A stretch of DNA of 64,000 nucleotides from Chitinophagaceae bacterium (GTDB lineage: Bacteria > Bacteroidota > Bacteroidia > Chitinophagales > Chitinophagaceae). Numbering within the stretch: position 1 is the stretch's first letter; every line of letters begins with the position of its first letter. The notes under the pieces were generated by a model, which made no database searches, was not told the origin of the DNA, and worked only from the letters and a program-made list of their open reading frames with translations. Positions 54,240 to 62,193 of this stretch are shown piece by piece. A program made the position numbers and the translations under genes. The DNA lies in NCBI GenBank assembly GCA_019638615.1, contig JAHBTL010000002.1, positions 124,001-188,000 on the forward strand, in the 5' to 3' direction.

Positions 54240-54881
54240 TTGCAGACAACAGTTAACATACAACAGACTACGCTACCTGTAATGGAGGCTTTTTACACCT
54301 TACAGGGTGAAGGGAAGTACCAGGGCAGGGCCGCCTACTTTATAAGGCTGGGCGGATGCGATGTGGGATGCGTTTGGTGCGATGTAAAAGAAAGCTGGGA
54401 TGCCAGTGCACATCCTCAAAAAAGCATTGAAACCATATTACTACAGGCAAAAAATGAGATTCAAAAGCAGACTGTCAACAGCATCATAGCAGTTGTTACC
54501 GGCGGAGAACCTCTGATGCACGACCTTACAACGCTTACTGCCGCCCTGAAAAAAGAAGGCTTCCGTACACATATTGAAACATCAGGAAGCGCTCCTATGA
54601 GCGGAGACTGGGACTGGGTATGCATTTCGCCCAAAAAGTTTAAGGCGCCCCTGCCAGAAAACATGATACTGGCAGATGAGCTGAAAATAATTGTATACAA
54701 CAAATCAGATTTTGCCTGGGCCGAAAAATATGCGCAACAAACAAGGCAGCATTGCAAATTGTATTTACAACCGGAATGGAGCAAAGCCGGCACCATTACA
54801 CCGCTCATCATCGACTATATCAAAGCCAACCCGCAATGGCAACTAAGCCTGCAGGTGCATAAATACCTCAACATTCCATGA
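54240..54881 (+). CDS. queE: 7-carboxy-7-deazaguanine synthase, radical SAM
   Basis: Radical SAM enzyme of queuosine/preQ0 biosynthesis that contracts CPH4 to 7-carboxy-7-deazaguanine. Product of 213 residues from a TTG start at 54240 (TTG CAG ACA). An ATG at 54282 exists, but it would remove the conserved LPVMEAFYTLQGEGKYQG start. Motifs: AYFIRLGGCDVGCVWCDVKESW with the C-x3-C-x2-C cluster (the QueE variant), VVTGGEPLMHD, HIETSGS, ISPKKFK and ELKIIVYNKSDF. No other queuosine genes are visible in the window. Confidence 0.93.
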   Translation: MQTTVNIQQTTLPVMEAFYTLQGEGKYQGRAAYFIRLGGCDVGCVWCDVKESWDASAHPQKSIETILLQAKNEIQKQTVNSIIAVVTGGEPLMHDLTTLTAALKKEGFRTHIETSGSAPMSGDWDWVCISPKKFKAPLPENMILADELKIIVYNKSDFAWAEKYAQQTRQHCKLYLQPEWSKAGTITPLIIDYIKANPQWQLSLQVHKYLNIP

Positions 54882-54885
54882 TTTG

Positions 54886-54925
54886 AAATTTGAGATTTGA
54901 GATTTGAGATTTGAGATTTTCACAT
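54886..54925. repeat. 7-bp tandem repeat (GAGATTT)
   Basis: About five direct copies of the 7-mer GAGATTT between the end of queE and the YpdA gene stop. Short, probably slippage-prone. Confidence 0.7.
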
Positions 54926-54943
54926 TCCCATATTTTCAAATTA

Positions 54944-55918
54944 TCAAATTGCCACATTCTCCTTCCCCATGATATCATTGATGATAATAAACGCATGTTC
55001 CCGGGAATTTTCAATAAACCAGGTATGTGTGTCCATCCCTCCGCATACCACACCTGCAAGGTAAATGCCAGGCTGGTTGGATTCCATTGTAACCGCATTG
55101 TATTCCGGCTTCAGCTTTTCATCGTCCGATAAACGAATGCCCACCCTCCTTAAAAAATCAAATTGCGGTTGATAACCAGTGGCGGCAATTACATAATCAT
55201 TAGGTATGGATACCGGTCCGTCCGGGGTTTGTATATCAACCGAATGTTCATGAATGGCAACCAGTGTAGAATTAAAATACGCCCGGATGCTTCCCTCGGC
55301 AATACGATTTTCAATATCGGGCTTCACCCAGTATTTTACTCTTTTACCGATCGCATTTTCGCGCACAACCATGGTAACTTCCGCACCTTTACGATAGGTT
55401 TCCAATGCGGCGTCTACCGCGGAATTATTGGCGCCCACCACTACCACTTTGTGCATAGCATAAAAATGGGGCTCTTTATAATAATGGGTTACTTTAGGCA
55501 AATCTTCACCGGGAATATTCATTAATACAGGAACATCGTAAAAGCCGGTGGCAATAATGATATACCGGGCCTGGTAAGAGGCTTTTGCAGTAGTAACCTT
55601 ATAAGTACCGTTAACCGGAATAATATCGGTTACCTTTTCCTGCAGGTGCACTGTAAGATCGTTAGATAAGGTGACCCTCCTGTAATACTCCAGGGCTTCG
55701 TTTCGTGTAGGCTTTACCGATATGGATACAAAGGGTATTCCTCCGATTTCCAGCCGCTCCGACGTTGAAAAAAATGTCATGTTGTAAGGATAATTGTACA
55801 GTGAGTTGACAAGGCATCCTTTTTCCAGTATACAATAAGTAAGCCCGGCTTTTTTAGCTTCCAGCCCACATGCCAGCCCTATGGGGCCGCCTCCAATTAT
55901 AATGATATCGTACATCAT
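54944..55918 (-). CDS. YpdA-family putative bacillithiol disulfide reductase
   Basis: A 324-residue FAD/NAD(P)-dependent oxidoreductase of the YpdA/Bdr group. It has MMYDIIIIGGGPIGLACGLEAKKAG (FAD Rossmann loop), the YpdA-typical YCILEKGCLVNSLYNYPYNMTFFSTSERLEIGGIPF, a second Rossmann motif VVVVGANNSAVDAALETYRKG, the ATGF/ATGYQPQF motifs, and GIYLAGVVCGGMDTHTWFIENSREHA at the C-terminus. No redox-active CxxC is present, unlike thioredoxin reductase. In Firmicutes it reduces bacillithiol disulfide; whether this organism makes bacillithiol cannot be told here. Confidence 0.9.
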   Translation of the reverse strand: MMYDIIIIGGGPIGLACGLEAKKAGLTYCILEKGCLVNSLYNYPYNMTFFSTSERLEIGGIPFVSISVKPTRNEALEYYRRVTLSNDLTVHLQEKVTDIIPVNGTYKVTTAKASYQARYIIIATGFYDVPVLMNIPGEDLPKVTHYYKEPHFYAMHKVVVVGANNSAVDAALETYRKGAEVTMVVRENAIGKRVKYWVKPDIENRIAEGSIRAYFNSTLVAIHEHSVDIQTPDGPVSIPNDYVIAATGYQPQFDFLRRVGIRLSDDEKLKPEYNAVTMESNQPGIYLAGVVCGGMDTHTWFIENSREHAFIIINDIMGKENVAI

Positions 55919-56008
55919 CGGTTATTTTTAAATATTTAATGGCAGGCAGATACGATTTGCAAAGGTAAGATCAAAAAAAACGCTACTTTCACATTAAAAC
56001 CGTTAGTT

Positions 56009-56944
56009 ATGGACTTTCTTTTTCCATGGGTTTGGATCGCATTGCTTGTCATCATTGTTTTTTCAGGGCTGGTTACTGTTAACCAGGGAACCATTACCGT
56101 AATTACCATGTTTGGAAAATACCGTCGTATACTGCGCCCCGGTCTGAACTTTAAAATCCCGCTTATTGAACAGATCTACAAACGCATTTCTATCCAGAAC
56201 CGTTCGGTAGAAATGGAATTCCAGGCGGTAACATCCGACCAGGCAAACGTGTATTTTAAAAGCATGCTTTTGTATGCCGTACAAAATGCAGAAGAGGAAA
56301 CCATCAAAAAAGTGGCGTTTAAGTTTATCAGCGACCGCGACCTGATGCAGGCGCTTACCCGCACGATCGAAGGAACCATCCGCTCTTTTGTTGCCACTAA
56401 AAGGCAGGCAGAAATATTAGGACTGCGCAAAGAAATCGTTGAATATGTTAAGGAACAGATCGATCACCTGCTGGAAGACTGGGGATATCATTTACTGGAC
56501 CTGCAGATCAATGACATTACGTTCGATAAAGTGATACTGGACAGCATGAGCAAAGTGGTGGCAAGCAATAACCTGAAAGCCGCCGCGGAAAATGAAGGAC
56601 AGGCTTTACTGATCACCAAAACAAAAGGAGCGGAAGCCGAAGGGAATGCTATTAAGATTGCTGCGGAAGCAGAGCGACAGGCGGCTCAATTACGTGGTCA
56701 GGGCGTAGCTTTATTCCGAGAGGAAGTTGCTAAAGGTATGAGCCAGGCTGCTGAACAAATGAAGCAGGCCAACCTTGATACGAATGTGATACTGTTCAGT
56801 ATGTGGACAGAGGCAATCAAGAATTTCGCCGAGGCAGGCAAGGGTAATATTATTTTCCTGGATGGCAGCAGCGATGGCATGCAAAAAACAATGCGCCAGA
56901 TCATGGCGCTCATGAAGATGGATGCGACGCAAACGCTGGAGTAG
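56009..56944 (+). CDS. SPFH/Band 7 (stomatin/prohibitin-like) membrane protein
   Basis: A 311-residue membrane-anchored scaffold protein. The N-terminal helix (FPWVWIALLVIIVFSGLVTV) is followed by the Band 7 domain (VTMFGKYRRILRPGLNFKIPLIEQIYKRISIQNRSVEME, RDLMQALTRTIEGTIRSFVATKRQAEILGLRKEIVEYVKEQI) and a coiled, Ala/Glu-rich C-terminal helix (ENEGQALLITKTKGAEAEGNAIKIAAEAERQAAQLRGQGV). Such proteins assemble into flotillin-like membrane microdomains or interact with proteases. It is the only gene of its transcription unit; no NfeD partner is nearby. Confidence 0.9.
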   Translation: MDFLFPWVWIALLVIIVFSGLVTVNQGTITVITMFGKYRRILRPGLNFKIPLIEQIYKRISIQNRSVEMEFQAVTSDQANVYFKSMLLYAVQNAEEETIKKVAFKFISDRDLMQALTRTIEGTIRSFVATKRQAEILGLRKEIVEYVKEQIDHLLEDWGYHLLDLQINDITFDKVILDSMSKVVASNNLKAAAENEGQALLITKTKGAEAEGNAIKIAAEAERQAAQLRGQGVALFREEVAKGMSQAAEQMKQANLDTNVILFSMWTEAIKNFAEAGKGNIIFLDGSSDGMQKTMRQIMALMKMDATQTLE

Positions 56945-57263
56945 CTGAAGAAAGCTTTCAGGTATGAGGTATCAGGACAACGGAGAATTGACAGTGGACA
57001 ATTGACAATTTTGTTTGTGGTCTATAGTTTCTGGTTTTTTGTTTATAGTGGAGAAGCCTTGTCATTCTGAGTAAACAAACGGTTGCCTGCTAAGAGGGAT
57101 ACATTTTTGTGAGCGAAGCATCTGTAGGGAAGAAACTGTGAGCTATGGGCTATCAGCCGTCAGCAATGGATAGTTGACAGTGGACGATTGAGAGTGGACA
57201 CAAGTAGTTTCTTCAAACTATAAACCATAAACAACAAACATTTCAAATCTCCAAATCAACAAA
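56945..57263. repeat. Intergenic word-repeat segment
   Basis: 319 bp without a gene. Carries the GACAATTGACA, ATAAACCATAAAC and GCTATCAGCCGTCAGC word families plus a half-copy (about 57059-57135) of the 50638 element. Confidence 0.6.
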
Positions 57264-57812
57264 TCATCCCCTGTGTTTCCCCTCCCCTATCAGGATCAGT
57301 GCAAATACGGCATAATTAATAATGTCGTAGTAGTTGGCATCAATGCCTTCGCTGATGAGGGTTTTGCCTTTATTGGCAAGGATTTGTTTGATACGCAGGA
57401 GTTTGGATAAAATAAGATCCGTAAAGCTTTCCTGGCTCATGTCGCGCCATGCCTCGCCATAGTCGTGGTTCTTATTTTGCATTAAGTTCCGGGCAGTGTC
57501 AATCTTGCTGTTATACAAACCCTTTACAGTTGCAACATCCAGGTCTTCCGGGGCGTCTGCCCCCAGTTCAAGCTGCATCAGGCCTACCACTGCATAGTTC
57601 AGTATTCCCTTAAATTCAGAACTGATATCGTCCTCTACCTTTTGAGTACCGGTTTCCTGAATCGTTCTTATGCGCTTCGCTTTAATAAAAATCTGGTCTG
57701 CTACGGATATCGTCCGCAATACTCTCCAGGCTGTACCGTAATCTTTTGTTTTCTTCAAAAAAATATCCTCGCTCAATTGCACTGCTTCGTTGTACTGCTG
57801 AATGGTGCTCAT
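57264..57812 (-). CDS. DUF1599 protein
   Basis: A 182-residue cytoplasmic protein with two copies of the DUF1599 motif: FLKKTKDYGTAWRVLRTISVADQIFIKAKRI and MQNKNHDYGEAWRDMSQESFTDLILSKLLRI, each followed by an LNYAV / INYAV segment. This is a small all-helical family resembling MazG/dUTPase-like nucleotide hydrolases, but no activity is established. The start at 57812 (MSTIQQYNEAV) is preferred over 57824. It is divergent from folP (57981), with a 168-bp shared upstream region. Confidence 0.85.
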   Translation of the reverse strand: MSTIQQYNEAVQLSEDIFLKKTKDYGTAWRVLRTISVADQIFIKAKRIRTIQETGTQKVEDDISSEFKGILNYAVVGLMQLELGADAPEDLDVATVKGLYNSKIDTARNLMQNKNHDYGEAWRDMSQESFTDLILSKLLRIKQILANKGKTLISEGIDANYYDIINYAVFALILIGEGKHRG

Positions 57813-57980
57813 TTTTTGATTCACTTTTTAAGGAGATGATTATTTTTGCTGTTACTATCCGCTGAAGTTTCAAAAATAGGATGAAATGAGCCATATTGAT
57901 CCGGCATGCCGAAAAGAATTATTACCAGGCGAATTGCATATGGCAAAATCCGGTAAAAGATAAACACATGAACACAAAAA

Positions 57981-58823
57981 ATGTATACGTTAAACTGTAA
58001 AGGCCGTTTATTATCGCTTAATATGCCGGTGGTAATGGGCATCATCAATATAACTCCCGATTCGTTTTACAGCAGCAGCCGGAAAAATGAAACCGGCGCC
58101 GCTTTACAGCAGGCGGAAAAAATGCTGGGTGACGGCGCAGCCATACTGGACATTGGAGGACAAAGCACACGCCCGGGCAGTGAAAGAATTGAAGCTGCCG
58201 AGGAAATAAAAAGAGTATTGCCTGCCATAGAAATGATATTAGAAAAGTTCCCTGAAGCCGTCATTTCCATTGATACGTATCACGCCACGGTTGCCCGCGC
58301 AGCAGTAGCGGCCGGAGCCTGCATGGTGAACGACATCAGCGCCGGGGAAATGGACGCAGAAATGATCGATACGGTTGCCGCGCTTAAAGTTCCGTATATA
58401 TGCATGCATATGCAGGGTACGCCCGGAACCATGCAGGAAGCACCCCAATACAGCAACGTTGCGTTAGAAGTGCTGGATTACCTGGCAAAAAAAATAAAAA
58501 TATGCCGGGATAAGGGTATATATGATGTAATTGCAGACCCCGGCTTCGGCTTTGGAAAAACCATAGCGCACAACTTCACCCTGCTTAAATCGCTGAACGC
58601 ATTTAAAATACTGGATACACCCCTGTTGGCAGGACTTTCCCGCAAATCAACCGTTTACAAAACACTGGGTACTACAGCCGGCGAGGCGCTGAACGGTACT
58701 ACCGTGTTACATACCATAGCCCTTATGAACGGCGCTCATATATTGAGAGTGCACGATGTAAAAGAAGCAGTGGAAGCAGTGAAGCTTTTCGTAAGCTATC
58801 AGGAGTCAGTCGGAAGCTTTTAA
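57981..58823 (+). CDS. folP: Dihydropteroate synthase
   Basis: Folate-biosynthesis enzyme (DHPP + p-aminobenzoate to dihydropteroate), 280 residues, TIM barrel. Motifs: VVMGIINITPDSFYSSSR (pterin/phosphate loop), AAILDIGGQSTRPGSERI, AVISIDTYHATVARAAVAAGACMVNDIS, VPYICMHMQGTPGTMQE, VIADPGFGFGKTIAHNFTLL, PLLAGLSRKSTVYKTLG and AHILRVHDVKEAVEAVKL. All catalytic signatures are intact. Followed after 13 bp by a strong terminator, which also ends the convergent FKBP gene transcript. Confidence 0.97.
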   Translation: MYTLNCKGRLLSLNMPVVMGIINITPDSFYSSSRKNETGAALQQAEKMLGDGAAILDIGGQSTRPGSERIEAAEEIKRVLPAIEMILEKFPEAVISIDTYHATVARAAVAAGACMVNDISAGEMDAEMIDTVAALKVPYICMHMQGTPGTMQEAPQYSNVALEVLDYLAKKIKICRDKGIYDVIADPGFGFGKTIAHNFTLLKSLNAFKILDTPLLAGLSRKSTVYKTLGTTAGEALNGTTVLHTIALMNGAHILRVHDVKEAVEAVKLFVSYQESVGSF

Positions 58824-58836
58824 CTCCCCTTATGCA

Positions 58837-58863
58837 AAACGGCTCCGGGACCCGGAGCCGTTT
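58837..58863. terminator. Bidirectional rho-independent terminator
   Basis: AAACGGCTCCGGG-A-CCCGGAGCCGTTT: perfect 13-bp arms around one base, with A-run before and T-run after, between convergent folP (stop 58823) and the FKBP gene (stop 58889). Confidence 0.9.
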
Positions 58864-58888
58864 ATAAAATAATAATAATCTTTCTTTT

Positions 58889-59869
58889 TTAATTTTTCTT
58901 TGCCGGTGCTTTTTGAGCTGGCTTTACCGGGGTAATTTGGGGTTTAGCCGGAAATGCAGGAGGCGCCTGGGCGTCTTTTACATCCAGCACATCAATGTCA
59001 AATACCAGGTTGCTGTTGGGCTTCAGCTTTCCCTGCCCCTGCGCTCCATAAGCCAATACAGAGGGAATAAAAAGACGTCCTTTGGTTCCTTTGCCGAATT
59101 TACGCAGGCCATCATCAAAACCTTTAATGGCTCCGCCGGAGCCAATGGTTAAATTGAACGGCTCCGTATGATGGAAAGAAGAATCCACATTGCTGTCGAA
59201 AACAGTACCATCCAGTAACCTCCCGGTATATTTTACCGAAATTACCTGGCCTTCTTTAACGGGCTCACCTCCCTGCTCCTGTATTTCATAATAAGTCCCT
59301 CCTTCGGTTCTTTGGGCTTTGATATTATTTTTAGCAAGATAAGCCTGTATAGCTTCATCATCTCTTACCTTTTGCCCGATCGCCCTGATAGAATCCTGTT
59401 CCTGGAATTTTTTGAATTCTGCCATTTTATCATTCTGTTCGTTTTCCTTTTTTACAATGTCAAGCACTTTCACTGTTGTAACCAGGTATTCGCCTTTTTT
59501 AAACTCTTTCGGCATCATCCCCATACCGCCTTTAAATATACTATCGGTCAATACCCGCATTACAATGCTGTCGCCTTTCCTTACCTGGCTAAATATATCA
59601 AGATATTCTTTGGCCGGTAATTGCGTACTATCGATGGGCTGATACTGCGGGGGTTGATTGTAACTGCTCCTTAGTACGGAATCTTTATACAGTTGGGACA
59701 TATGAAACTTCATGATCTCACCATATTTTATCACATCACCTTTGCCATTGCCCACGATCTTATATTCCATACCGCTTTTCATTTGTTTATATGCGCTGCT
59801 TCCACCGCCGCAGGCTGCCAAACTCAGGGCAAAAATTATTAAGGATACATATCCGCTTGTTTTTTTCAT
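58889..59869 (-). CDS. FKBP-type peptidyl-prolyl isomerase lipoprotein
   Basis: A 326-residue lipoprotein (signal MKKTSGYVSLIIFALSLAAC, Cys20) that catalyses prolyl isomerisation in the envelope. The C-terminal FKBP domain is complete: VKEGQVISVKYTGRLLDGTVFDSNVDSSF, FNLTIGSGGAIKGFDDGLRKFGKGTKGRLFIPSVLAYG and LVFDIDVLDV. The N-terminal half resembles a degenerate second FKBP-like domain (YGEIMKFHMSQLYKDSVLRSS). The Pro/Ala/Lys-rich tail is flexible. It is 7 bp downstream of the DHH gene and near ndk, a neighbourhood reminiscent of gldI in gliding Flavobacteria, so a motility/T9SS link is possible but unproven. Confidence 0.93.
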   Translation of the reverse strand: MKKTSGYVSLIIFALSLAACGGGSSAYKQMKSGMEYKIVGNGKGDVIKYGEIMKFHMSQLYKDSVLRSSYNQPPQYQPIDSTQLPAKEYLDIFSQVRKGDSIVMRVLTDSIFKGGMGMMPKEFKKGEYLVTTVKVLDIVKKENEQNDKMAEFKKFQEQDSIRAIGQKVRDDEAIQAYLAKNNIKAQRTEGGTYYEIQEQGGEPVKEGQVISVKYTGRLLDGTVFDSNVDSSFHHTEPFNLTIGSGGAIKGFDDGLRKFGKGTKGRLFIPSVLAYGAQGQGKLKPNSNLVFDIDVLDVKDAQAPPAFPAKPQITPVKPAQKAPAKKN

Positions 59870-59876
59870 ATACTTG

Positions 59877-60884
59877 TTATTGTAATTGTGATGCGTTTTC
59901 TTTTATTGCTTTTTTAAATAGTTGCACTGTTGCCTGGAGCGATTCGGCACTTCTGCCACCCGAAGCATTAAAATGCCCTCCCCCGTTAAAATATTTGCGG
60001 GCAAAGGTATTAACATCAACGTTCCCTTTACTCCTGAATGACCATTTTCTTTCTTCATCCCTGTCTATCACTAACCCGGCCAATTTAATTCCCTGTATTG
60101 ATAAGGGATAGTTAACAAGACCTTCTGTATCCCCTGTTCTCACATTGAACTTTAGTAAATCGCTTTTGGGTATGGCTATTAAAGCCGCATTGTACTCATA
60201 AAAAACTTCCATGCGGTGCAGCAGTACATGCCCTATAAAGCGCAACCTGTCTTCCAGGAAATTATCGTACAATTGCTCGTGTACAATAGAATGTTGCAAT
60301 CCTTTCTTCTTCAGGCTCGCTACCATTTCGTGTACCCTGAATGAAGTGGCAGGAAAACGAAATGAACCGGTGTCACCTATTATACCTGCATACAGGCAGG
60401 ATGCAATATCCTTATTTATAATGGCTTCATTGCCTGAATCTACAATAAAATCATAGATCATTTCGGAAGTGGAGCTTTTAGACACGTCGCTTATGCCATA
60501 ATCAAAAGCAGCAACTTCGGGTTGTTCATGATGATCAACCAGGATTTTAACACAATCCAGCGAAGCCAGCCTGGCACCCATGTGTTTGGTACGGTGCAGG
60601 GCGTTAAAATCAAGACAAAACAGCCATTCCGCTTCATTTAAAGCCGCATTCGCCTTTTCGGGACTTGCCTCATAATCAATCACAGCCTTATTCCCGGGCA
60701 TCCATTTCAGGAAATCCGGCCAATTCGTAGGAGAGATAACGGTTACCTGGTGCCCCAGTTGCCTGAGCACGCCCGCCAGCGCCAGTGAGGAACCCATTGC
60801 ATCTGGATCGGGTTTCTGATGCATGGTAACAACTACTTTACGTGGAATTTTTAATAAAGGGTAAATCTCCTGAATGGGCTTCAT
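59877..60884 (-). CDS. DHH-family phosphoesterase, nanoRNase/pAp phosphatase (NrnA-like)
   Basis: A 335-residue enzyme degrading short oligoribonucleotides and/or dephosphorylating 3'-phosphoadenosine 5'-phosphate. DHH motifs I-IV are seen: VVTMHQKPDPDAMGSSLALA, CLDFNALHRTKHMG, ILVDHHEQPEV, and YAGIIGDTGSFRFPATS. The DHHA1 domain ends with the substrate motif GGGHFNASGG. The start at 60884 (MKPIQEIYPLL) is preferred over 60896, which adds four residues. Divergent from ndk with about 130 bp between the starts; co-directional with the FKBP gene. Confidence 0.92.
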   Translation of the reverse strand: MKPIQEIYPLLKIPRKVVVTMHQKPDPDAMGSSLALAGVLRQLGHQVTVISPTNWPDFLKWMPGNKAVIDYEASPEKANAALNEAEWLFCLDFNALHRTKHMGARLASLDCVKILVDHHEQPEVAAFDYGISDVSKSSTSEMIYDFIVDSGNEAIINKDIASCLYAGIIGDTGSFRFPATSFRVHEMVASLKKKGLQHSIVHEQLYDNFLEDRLRFIGHVLLHRMEVFYEYNAALIAIPKSDLLKFNVRTGDTEGLVNYPLSIQGIKLAGLVIDRDEERKWSFRSKGNVDVNTFARKYFNGGGHFNASGGRSAESLQATVQLFKKAIKENASQLQ

Positions 60885-60965
60885 AACGAGGCGCAAAAAT
60901 CAATCATAATGGGCATTCGGTCAAATCTTTTTTAACAGGAGTATGGAAAGACCGGGGCCAGCAAT

Positions 60966-60996
60966 TTTGAAATTGATGCTGAATGCGCTTACTTTG
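60966..60996 (+). promoter_or_regulatory. ndk promoter
   Basis: TTTG (60966-60969), 19-nt spacer, TTACTTTG (60989-60996), one mismatch (second base) from TAnnTTTG. The ATG is 19 nt downstream. Confidence 0.6.
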
Positions 60997-61015
60997 CGAC
61001 CCTAAAGAAAAATTT

Positions 61016-61432
61016 ATGAGCAACAGAACTTTTACCATGATCAAACCGGACGCCTTCGCCAATGGTCATTCGGGGGCTATCCTGGATAAAATAATTAAAA
61101 GCGGGTTCAGCATTGTATCCTTAAAACTTACTTCGCTCACCCCGGAAAAGGCAGGCGAATTTTATGCTGTACATAAAGAAAGACCTTTTTATGGCGAGCT
61201 GGTAGAATTTATGAGCAGCGGACCTATCATTGCAGCCATTCTTGAAAAAGAAAACGCTGTGGAAAGCTTCCGCAAATTGATAGGCGCCACCGATCCTGCC
61301 AAGGCAGAAGAGGGCACCATCAGGAAGCTGTTTGCAGAAAGCTTAGGCAAAAACGCTATCCACGGAAGCGACAGCGATGATAATGCCGTGATAGAAGGGA
61401 ACTTTTTCTTTAGCAGTCTTGAAAGATATTAA
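61016..61432 (+). CDS. ndk: Nucleoside diphosphate kinase
   Basis: Transfers gamma-phosphate between nucleoside triphosphates and diphosphates; 138 residues, the typical length. Start at 61016 ([23 protein letters not shown]). Family motifs: [81 protein letters not shown]; the catalytic His is in NAIHGSDS. A promoter close to the Bacteroidota consensus precedes it. Upstream ATG at 60983 would add 11 non-conserved residues. Confidence 0.97.
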   Translation: MSNRTFTMIKPDAFANGHSGAILDKIIKSGFSIVSLKLTSLTPEKAGEFYAVHKERPFYGELVEFMSSGPIIAAILEKENAVESFRKLIGATDPAKAEEGTIRKLFAESLGKNAIHGSDSDDNAVIEGNFFFSSLERY

Positions 61433-61559
61433 GAGTATCTACTTAGTAGTATTACCTGAATACTAATTATTTAAAAGAAATTTTACCCTTTACGTGAGTT
61501 TGGCATAATCTTAGTTATAATAGATTTATCTTTCTCAAGGGTTTAGGGTTGAAACTAAA

Positions 61560-61592
61560 GGGGGCTCATTTCCATGGGCCTCAATTTTTTTT
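61560..61592 (+). terminator. Candidate terminator after ndk
   Basis: GGGGCTCA-TTTCCA-TGGGCCTC (stem including G-U pairs), followed by AATTTTTTTTATA. It is about 130 bp beyond the ndk stop. Confidence 0.45.
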
Positions 61593-61693
61593 ATATAGGT
61601 TCCCTGCAAAAAATATCCCCGGTTATATATTTAACAGGTAAAACGTCGCCAGCAGCGTCTACCCAGGGTATGGTATGATGGCAACCACAGCCT

Positions 61694-62170
61694 TCAGTTA
61701 TAAATATTTTCCACCGTGTTATTTCTAACTGCATTTATCGCATCGAAGTATTGGTCTATGCAGAAGCGAAATCCAAGGTCTCCGTAGTTGAGGTCAAATG
61801 GAATTATCTTAGAGAAGTTTTTAAAGTCATACCAGATTACCTCTTCCGGTTCAATTGATATTTTACATGTAAGGCTGTGATCTCCAGGTACACCGGAATA
61901 CCTGTAATCGTATAACGCATATCTTTGATTGGAATAGATATAGTCATCTAAGGTCTTACATAAGAAATGATTCTGGTTATGAAAGGCGATAAAGGACGAG
62001 ATACCTTCATAGAAACCGTTTCGGGCATTTAGGCCATTCTTAGCCAATTGTTCTGCTTCAATCTTTTCAATGATCATCCTCAGGTCAACTCCATTTATAA
62101 ATATAGCAGCCGTCATATAATCTTCAAGTTGCGACCTCACACAACCAAAGCTTATTTTATGTATGGCCAT
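61694..62170 (-). CDS. Hypothetical protein (IxINGxDL-type small protein)
   Basis: A 158-residue soluble protein. The N-terminal portion AAIFINGVDLRMIIEKIEAEQLAKNGLN resembles a widespread group of small uncharacterised proteins that start with a beta strand plus ING-x-DL. It ends with a charged strand-helix region (SIEPEEVIWYDFKNFSKIIPFDLNYGDLGFRFCIDQYFDAI). Its function is unknown; some relatives are immunity-like or contact-dependent. It lies 23 bp beyond the stop of the aconitase gene, on the same strand and probably co-transcribed with it. AT-rich compared with acnB. Confidence 0.6.
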   Translation of the reverse strand: MAIHKISFGCVRSQLEDYMTAAIFINGVDLRMIIEKIEAEQLAKNGLNARNGFYEGISSFIAFHNQNHFLCKTLDDYIYSNQRYALYDYRYSGVPGDHSLTCKISIEPEEVIWYDFKNFSKIIPFDLNYGDLGFRFCIDQYFDAINAVRNNTVENIYN

Positions 62171-62193
62171 AGCTAAAACAATATTTGAGAAGT

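Noticed and set aside
54043-54282. 79-codon plus-strand ORF across repeat copy B
   Set aside because: Same reason as copy A; the frame is a by-product of the repeat and runs into queE in another frame.
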